Positions 56,080-64,000 of a DNA stretch of 64,000 nucleotides are shown here, one piece after another. The first letter of the stretch is position 1. Every line of letters begins with the position of its first letter. The DNA comes from Mastigias papua (lineage: Eukaryota > Cnidaria > Scyphozoa > Rhizostomeae > Mastigiidae): NCBI GenBank assembly GCA_964019165.1, contig OZ025268.1, forward strand, positions 18,698,784 through 18,762,783, in the 5' to 3' direction. A program made the position numbers and the translations under genes. Below the pieces are notes generated by a model, which searched no databases, was not told the DNA's origin, and worked only from the letters and a program-made list of their open reading frames with translations.

Positions 56080-56743
56080 ACTCTTAGGTTCCTAATAAAC
56101 GGGGGGTCATAATAGTAGGGGGGTCGGAAAATTTAATAAACGGGGGGGTCGGAATTTCGACAAAATGTCAAAATCTCTATAAAAAACAATTCCATAGAGG
56201 ATATCTTTTCAAAAACAAGAGAAATTTCATCATCATCATCAATTTATTTACAGGTGGCTGTATTTATAGCTAAAAAAGAAGCTAATTAAGGCCAACCTAA
56301 CTAACTCTAAAACTAAGAGACTAAAAAAAAGAGAATATAAATTCAGAACTAAGCCAAAAAACCTAAATCTTTAATATAAACTTTGCACAATCTGCAGTTG
56401 CAAGGCATTCTGTTCCACTGTTTTATTTTTCTTTTAAATTCTTGCAAAGTGTCACTGTCTCAAACTAATAAGAACAGTTTTTAAGATAACCCAAGAATAA
56501 GAAATGTAAGCCAAATACAGCATGAAAATCTATGTATATACTGTAAGCGTCAAAAATATCACTGATACAGTAATGGAGCACACGAAGACAAGCAATTTGT
56601 AAAAGTTGAAGAAAAAAGGACAACCTCATCTGTCAAATGTTTGAAAATTAATAAACGGGGGGTCCTAATAAGGTCCGGGGGGTCGGGGAAAAATCGAAAA
56701 ATTAATAAGCGTCCCGGGACGTTTATTGGGAACCTAAGAGTAA
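56080..56743. mobile_element. MITE-like element with 24-bp TIRs (TACTCTTAGGTTCC.AATAAACG)
   Basis: Left TACTCTTAGGTTCCTAATAA then ACG faces GTTTATTGGGAACCTAAGAG then TAAC at the right. Near each end the words AATAAACGGGGGGTC are repeated several times. No protein. Confidence 0.82.
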
Positions 56744-57412
56744 CAAGCTACCAAAGAAACCAAGAGGCCAATTGTGATTGTTGAAAATAAATTCTGTGGC
56801 GTCATGACTTACGTACTCTATTGTGATTTAGTTATAATTAAAGCATCAATTGTATCAAGAATAATGATAACGACCCAATTATAGCCCTCTTTATTGCCTT
56901 GAAAGGACATTGCATGGAAAACAGCAAGCTTCCCACACAAGGACACAGTACTTTTTATCAAAGATGGATCAGCATGTGTCGAAAAAACAAGACGTGGTGG
57001 GCACAAATGTGTATTATTTTTGGATTCAGCGTTAAAAATTGATTCAGAATACGTTTATTTTGAGAAAAACCACGAGGGTCCAAAAAATCGTTCTCCTGTG
57101 CAATCAATTTTTCCATTTGTCTGCCGTGTTATCAGCATAATGGTAAAAACATGCTACTGAAGAAAATTGTAAGGCCGCTAAAAGGACGTGTCTGTAAGTA
57201 AAGATGATGTTATATCTAAACTGGGATTTGGAGGTAAAGTAAAGACATCAGCAAAATGGTACAGAAAATGTCTCAAGTGACGAAGATATGATCCGACTGA
57301 CATTCTCTATACAAGCAAGCATACGTAATGTATCACTCCACATCTTGCTGGGAAAAGGGATGTTAACCCTAAAGACAAGTTTTCTCACAATGCCTTTTGT
57401 TTTTCCTTTCAA

Positions 57413-57835
57413 CAGGTCGTCCAGATAGTACGTACCCTTTGAAGGTCGGTGGGTGGGTAAGGTGAAAAACGTACAAACACGTACGGGCTGGGTGGGATGG
57501 TAAAGGTCAAAGCGTATGTAGAATGGCATGCTCTACCAGTAGGCCTACCCATCATGCAAGCTGAGGGAAAGTGCAGACAAAATGGCACATAATGAAAATA
57601 TTACAACAATTACTTCAGAAAAAGTGAGAACCTAATGCATTTTGTGTTCATGTTGCGAAAAGCTTGTGCTAAAACTAGGCGAAACTTTTCAAGGAATATC
57701 GAACAAAATTCTTGCGCTCGTACAGGGGTGGGTGGGTAGGTTTATTCAAAAGCTTACTGCCGCGTACTGGGTCCGTGGGTTGGTCAAAAAAGTAATAACT
57801 TTGAGCGTACATACTTTCTGGATGACCCCTAAGGC
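57413..57835. mobile_element. MITE-like element (GGGGTCATCCAGAAAGTATG ends)
   Basis: Left GGTCGTCCAGATAGTACGTA is the imperfect inverted complement of the right end TACATACTTTCTGGATGACC. GGTGGGTGGGTAAGG words occur inside both halves. The family is probably the same as 49027-49125. Confidence 0.75.
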
Positions 57836-57879
57836 CACCAGCGCCATTTCTCATGTCCTGGGATGAGTGCAGAAAACAT

Positions 57880-58245
57880 AATTGGAGTGTTATAGCCTAT
57901 AAAATCATACACAAACTTTGTCCAGAAAGCTCTCTAGAAAAGTATAAACCAAGATCCCTAAGTATAGGACTGAACACTATAAAAAAGCTTTGACTGGAAT
58001 AACACGCCATAATAATATACGTGAGCTGCCACCAATGAACACCTTTAAAAGGCAACTGAATTTGTATCTGAAGAGCAAGACATGAATAAGCACGACCCCC
58101 TGGAAGAGCAGCTCTACAATAAATAGGTTTTTCTTATGTTTTTTGTCTATTTAATGGTTGTTTTTATTATACATAACTTAGTTTGTAATTCTTTCTGTAA
58201 AGCTGAAGGGTTTTTTGTGTATAAAATTTATGAAATGAAATGAAA
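57880..58245 (+). pseudogene. CR1/L2-like LINE 3' end
   Basis: Plus frames read YKIIHKLCPESSLEKYKPRS, a break, then NIRELPPMNTFKRQLNLYLK and stop, followed by CACGACCCCCTGGAAGAGCA and the tail TTATGAAATGAAATGAAA. Confidence 0.82.
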
Positions 58246-58583
58246 TTTTGCCACAAAGTAAATAGAATGAGCATTGATCTGTGATTGCTATTGATTGAGT
58301 ATTGATTTGTGATTACTAGTGGTACGGCAATTGATATCTCAATCAATACTGCACAACAACATTTATCACTACACAAATTGGCCATCATTGCACACTAAAA
58401 GCGGTATGCTAGTAAGAACTTTGAGAACCAACAGTGCCTGATAAAAGCAATTGGAAAACCCCAATACTTTTGTGAACTTTCGATTCTTGTCGCTTTTCCG
58501 TGACAGCATGTAAAATACAACAGCAGCGCATTATCTATTTTTAATTTTTCTATCGTCGTTGGGTTTGTTTAGAATAGTAAATA

Positions 58584-58722
58584 GCTCATCTCACATCAAA
58601 TGTCTAGTATTATTGGACATCTTCAAATGTTCAATATATATGTTTAAATTGTTTTTCCTGGACATCTAGCATGTCATTTTATCAAATAATTGTTAATCAT
58701 GGGACATCTGATGTGAGATGAC
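58584..58722. mobile_element. short palindromic MITE, 139 bp
   Basis: Left GCTCATCTCACATCAAATGT is the inverted complement of the right end, ACATCTGATGTGAGATGACC, with two mismatches. GGACATCT also recurs inside. Confidence 0.8.
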
Positions 58723-59214
58723 CTTTTCTTATTTTGATGTAAATATGCTAAATAGTAAGCACCATATGCAGTTGGGACCAGATGACTCAGAGTCAATTCC
58801 GGCTGTATGTGGTGCAAACAAAGTATGCTATTGTATTTTTATTTTATTTTAATATTTCAAGTGATATATAAAAAAAAGCACGTAAAATGCAACCCCCATT
58901 CGCCCTTCAAACAATTCTGAATCGATAGCGGTGATCTATAGCATTGTACATATGTCTCATTTCTAACTGTAGAGCTATTCAACTTTGCCTCAGGCAACCT
59001 GGCCTGTCTAACAGGGGGGGGGGTGCCGTAATTCGTCTATTTTCGCCGTAATTCTTCTGTAAGCAGCTTATTTTCAATCTACAAACTCTTAAGGTAACTT
59101 ATGAAAGCAGCGTATATAAATGACGTGATAAGTTATTTACTGACCTTTATATTTAAATCAAGCACTGTGAAAAACGTTGTACTAGGATCACTGTTTTCAA
59201 CATGCACGTTCCCT

Positions 59215-60650
59215 ATTTCATTTAATTTCATTTAAATAATATCTAGACGCGCAAAAAGTTCAGTATAAGCCAAAAATGTTGTTTTCCAAACTGACGTCTT
59301 AAAGAGAAAAACTAATGAATATAATGTAATATAAAAAGTAGTCCTACTACAATCTTTTAATAAAGCAAAGAAAAGAACATGAGATAAAAGAAAAAATTGG
59401 CTCTAGCTCAGTGCATTGACATTGTCTTTTAATAGCCTTCACTTTTGCCCAGCGCTAGTTTTTAAAAGTTTATGAACGTTGCTTTCTGAACATCTTGTGA
59501 ACAGATTTCGAAAGTATTCCCGCCCAAGCTCATTCAAAGATTTATATATCAGTGTTGCTGTTTCTTTTTCGAGTAAGATTAGGAATCATAGTCCAGCCTA
59601 AACTCTGGATAAGTGGGGCCGCTGATGCATCATATGCACTATTCATGACTATTCTTGCTGCTCTCTTTTGTACCATTGCAAGCTGTCAGTTCGACGCCTA
59701 CCGCAATTACTCCATACGAAGCAACAATATCTCAATCTGCGATCCTTGTGGGACACCACAATCTACGTCACTATACTAGCTTAAACACCATTTACCCTGC
59801 AATATTGAATACGGTTGTTAAGATAAGAGGCGAACCGGTCGTGTTCAAGAGCATTTATACCATACTTTTAAACTTTTTGCAAAAGAATATTTTCGTTGCA
59901 AAAGAACAGCATTCTAACTTCTTTCATTTTCAATTTATCCCTTATCTTCACCAGTTTGAAATAACTGCTGCTAAACCAAGGCATGAATTTATCCGGCACT
60001 CGTCTGTGTAATGTTGGTGCATGCCTCTCTAGGATAAGTGAGTACATTTCGGTAACCACTTCGTCAATGTTTTGAGCAATAAAAGTCCTTCCCAGTCAAC
60101 CCCAGGTCAAATAGGAAAGCAGCTTTAGAAAAATTCTTTAACTCTCTAGACGATATATATTTGTGCCCCCTTTTTCACCCCTCCATGGAGATTTCTGACG
60201 CAATAGACAAGGTAATGATCACTGGGACAAAATGATAAAAATAGCTTCAACCGAGCCGATATGATGTGTGTTTGTGGACAGCCCAGAATCAGCGATGCTG
60301 AATTGATATGTGGTTGCAATATGATCAACTAAAGTAGATGTTTCATTATTAAGCCTAGTAGGTTGTTTTATAACTTGACTCAAGTCGAAAAGATCATACA
60401 GTTCTTGCAAACGTGAAATGTGGCTCAGATTAGCATCTGTGGTAGAAAAATCACTAAAGTCACAATTGATATCAAATAGGAGTATCATTTCCTTAGTTCC
60501 CCTCTCAAAACACCTTGAATTGTCTTCAAGGGAATCAAAACAGAAAACTGGACTACTTGGGGGCCTATACCACCCAAGGATGATATATGGAAGAGAGTTT
60601 CTAGGCTCCACTTTGATACAAATAAGAAAGTGGTTTATAAGAAACCAGTG
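59215..60650 (-). pseudogene. CR1/L2-like LINE with endonuclease, internally deleted
   Basis: From the right, minus strand: AP-endonuclease part (YIILGWYRPPSS, then MILLFDINCDFSD in place of the usual GDFN, LFDLSQVIKQPTRLNNETST, LVDHIATT, SDHYLVYCVR), the linker with ERHAPTLHRRVPDKFMPWFS, a jump to DCGVPQGSQIEI (RT motif B), then a further jump to VQRAARIVMNSAYD and LIQSLGWTMIP of the C-terminus. Much of the RT is lost. The TGAAATTAAATGAAAT tail is at 59218-59240. Confidence 0.82.
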
Positions 60651-60699
60651 CTCGGCTGCTCAAAAATTTAAGAAACTCTCAGTACTGCGCGATAAATAT

Positions 60700-61295
60700 A
60701 ACTAAGGCAATGGTGCACATCAAATTTTAGTTGTCTCTGGAACCTTTTGTAGCGTGAAGGGCGTGGCCAAAATTAATCTTTGATGAGACCACACCCTTCA
60801 TATAAAATCGAAAAATTTCAGCAGAACCTATGTTTTAGTATAAACTGGTCAATCATCCATAGTTATTTGGTTCTATTCATTCTAAGGTCTAATCAGATTG
60901 AATAGTATGAATCAAGTCATATATTAGCATTACCGAATGAAAAGAGAACGGGCCAAATTAGACGCTGGCTGAGTCCATTGAGCCTCCCTATTCTACAGCT
61001 CTGATCTGAAGTGACGCAGATAGGGCCGGTAAAAAATTCAAGTGATAACAAAATTACTGAGAAAACAATCGAACCTCTCACCTACGAAATAAACAAAACG
61101 AGAAATAGCGAAAAAGCATCTGCAATCTCACTATAAATGGTATTGTCTCTAAGCAAAAAACCTGTCAAGTTTGATATTTCCGCTGTATACAAAGTAGCTG
61201 TTGCTGTCCTGAACTCCAAAACCAAGATGGCCTAAGCTACATTGTCGTGTTTTTTCGCCTTATATCTACTCTTATATCATCGAGAAATTTTGGGA
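60700..61295. other. no gene recognised
   Basis: AT-rich, with no ORF above about 60 codons of interest and no repeat identified. Confidence 0.5.
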
Positions 61296-61296
61296 A

Positions 61297-61665
<369 letters not shown>

Positions 61666-61669
61666 CACA

Positions 61670-64000
61670 CATTGAGCTTTATTAAAGACTGTCCGTTGTA
61701 TTATTACTTGCTGCACAGTTTGGTGATCAAAGCTTTTTACAAAACTGCCAATTTAACAAAAAACGATGTAATGTCTACAACAAAGGGCAGGTGAACAGCC
61801 GAAACCATACGATAACCCTCTGCTGTGTAAGACAATTTATTTTCCTTCTGCAAATTTTTTGCCGACAACACAGAATACTTCTGATCCCATCAGTGCGATG
61901 TGGCAAAGCTGCACAAAAGTCTACAGCCTACATCGTAAATATTTGCAATAGTTAATTCACTTTATGATCAATTTAGATCTTAAAACTTTAAAAGTTAATG
62001 CTATTCAGCCAAGCTTTCAGTCTAGAATACTTACAGAAATATGAAATGTTTCGATGGCAACTGCGCTTGAGAGGTAATACGACAATGAGGTTGTCTGTCT
62101 TGGAAACGAGATAGGGAAAGGCATGCAATGAACCAACACACTTTTTATGTCGTTTCGTCACTTCAGTTCAGGGTATCTGAACAGGAAATTCAACTGGTAA
62201 GCCAACCCCAAAAGGGGGCCCCACTCCGTTCGCAGCCAAGTTCGGTCTGTGAACCCAACGAGACAATACCCAATAACCTTTTGCTCTTGTGCTTAGTCTA
62301 CTGATAGACTGACTTGTGGTCAATTGTATTTTGAGAAAGATACTAAAATCTTTTAAGAAAAGGGCCTAAACTAGTAGGCCAGTTGCTTTATATCCTGATT
62401 TCTTTTCTAATGACAAGAAAGAGGTTCTACTGGGTTAATCGTCCAGTAGTGACAAAGTTAAAAGATACCCTGCATCAGTCTTCAATCATTGGAAGTAGCT
62501 ATCAAGACTTCAATAGACCGGCGTTATTTACAAAAGACTGTAAGTACAAGCCAGATGGTGGTGTGCATTTTCCACGACAGAAACCTCTTCACAGCAGAAA
62601 TAATCGCAAACCAATTTCTAAAAACATCATACAGTGGTAAGAAATGAAGGAAAACTAAAAAAACAGGCCATAAGAGTAGTTCTCATAACAACGTTCAAGT
62701 AGCAATATCTCGAAAAGGGGTGCAGTGGGATGTAAGCTTTTGAGGGCTAAAGGTAAACTTTTCCCGACAACTTTCTTTAATCATCATCTCTCAAAAATGT
62801 TAACTGGTACAACAACTCTGACAAAGCAGAAAAAGTTTCAACTTTCATACAGAGCTTGTGCTAAGGAACAGTAGTACTCCTACCTCCTGGCAACTGCGCC
62901 ACTGGACCTGGAGATGATTTTAACTGTGAGAGGAAGATTACCAAAGAACGAAGGCAAGGCGAAGTGTAAACAAAACTAAAATTGAAGAACAAGAAAGATA
63001 AAGAACAAGAAGAGGTGTGGATATTAAGAATGGAAAATTTGTAGGAATGAAGCTGAATGCCAAAGCAATCGCGAAGGGAGTTAGCCGGGAAACTGCAGCA
63101 ATACTATGAAAACTCGCTCGTTAAGTCAGTTATCGTACAGTCGACAAATCAACTTGACGTTAAACCAGATTCGCTGATAATTGCTCAAATATTACATTAA
63201 CACTAGCCATGATTCGCGCTCTGATTCTTACGTTCCAGTCAATCATTTCATTTCTACAGTACTTTTAAATTTTGAGGACAATAACTTTATGAACAGAATA
63301 CACGCATCATAGCCGACTCTAGATCCGTATTGACTTTATTGTAGAGTCAACAGTCAGTCAATAACGTGTAATAAAAACTCATCTTTCACATACGCAAACA
63401 TACATACACACATTCATATACATATACATGTCAAACTTATGCATTTCTGCTCCATTCTCTTTTTCTCTTCCTAATTAACTTGTTACATTGCTCATAACTA
63501 ATTTCGATGCACTTCATGTAGTAATTTCGCAGATGTATGTTATGGAATTTAAAACATAATGAGTCCAAACCCTGTATTCCATGCAGCAATTACTTGATAC
63601 ACTAAGAAAAGATAAGTTTCAATTGTGTGAAGAAAATTCCATCACGATGCTATCTGAATGAATCGCCGAAGGCTAAAAAAGTAATCCAAACGCAACGGCA
63701 TCGCATGAAGGGAAAATACACTTAAGCTTCGGCTCCTAAAGTGATCGTTCTAAAGAAGGAGAAGCGCAGGATAGAAGATACGACTTTAAAGGAACGCTAA
63801 ATCTAAATGAAGCAAATAGGATACAGAAAGTCATACCATTTGCATCAATATTTCGCTTTATCCAAACAGGATGCCGATAAATAAGTGATACGGACTAACG
63901 TATCTAATTTAAGATCACAACCGACAAATACACCAAAGTCCGATCAAGTGTTTGTTCGGCAACGAGCAAATACAAGTTCCGCTACTGCTCATCCCACTTC
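61670..64000. other. right end of window, no certain gene
   Basis: The only notable ORF is at 62383-62640 (listed separately). No other exon, repeat or RNA gene is visible. Confidence 0.5.
62416..62640 (+). CDS. possible single exon of an unknown protein
   Basis: An open plus frame encodes KLKDTLHQSSIIGSSYQDFN, then RPALFTKDCKYKPDGG and FPRQKPLHSRNN. The composition looks more protein-like than neighbouring random ORFs. A pyrimidine-rich stretch with an AG precedes it, and the frame ends near CAGTGGTAAGAA, a fair donor. The SYQ.F.RP wording is loosely like small ciliary or microtubule-associated proteins, but that is only an impression. It could be chance. Confidence 0.25.
   Translation, partial: RKRFYWVNRPVVTKLKDTLHQSSIIGSSYQDFNRPALFTKDCKYKPDGGVHFPRQKPLHSRNNRKPISKNIIQW

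Overview
The window is eukaryotic DNA, most likely from an invertebrate metazoan and probably marine (a cnidarian would fit; this is inference). The support is AT-rich sequence, small exons with GT-AG introns, animal-type CHMP5 and type I diacylglycerol kinase genes, a Penelope-like retroelement with hammerhead ribozymes, CR1/L2-like LINE copies with TGAAA tails, several MITE families and long microsatellites.

Two host genes are clear, both on the minus strand. Positions 783-4677 hold the first five coding exons of CHMP5, an ESCRT-III-associated protein; the C-terminal exons lie left of the window. Positions 8520-41369 hold a complete type I diacylglycerol kinase (DGKA/B/G class). Its 27 coding exons join in frame to 880 codons plus a stop. 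Domain order is recoverin-like N-terminus, two EF-hands, two C1 zinc fingers, split catalytic domain and accessory domain.

The DGK introns carry most of the interesting material. Intron 19 contains a Penelope-like element (about 13166-15313) built as two head-to-head, 5'-truncated copies with near-identical arms of about 790 bp and 10-12 bp target-site duplications. Each arm ends in a hammerhead ribozyme core. The left-arm ribozyme is in the same sense as the DGK pre-mRNA. Two further solo ribozyme-bearing fragments (about 25441 and 39707) and one decayed 3' end (about 33580) lie in other DGK introns. The introns also carry MITEs, a tRNA-derived SINE, LINE tails, two minisatellites and several dispersed repeats.

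From 41370 to 64000 I recognise no host gene with confidence. The region is a repeat landscape: a 27-bp minisatellite, a TIR element at 43340, an RTE-like LINE end running into a GGCAC repeat, a hAT-like MITE with an 8-bp TSD, a degenerate multi-copy invertebrate ORF near 50-51 kb, a LINE with a 572-codon reverse transcriptase at 52013-53906, a CGACG-rich minisatellite, LINE remnants at 54.8-55.4, 57.9-58.2 and 59.2-60.7 kb, and AT/TG microsatellites. One possible host exon lies at about 62.4-62.6 kb.
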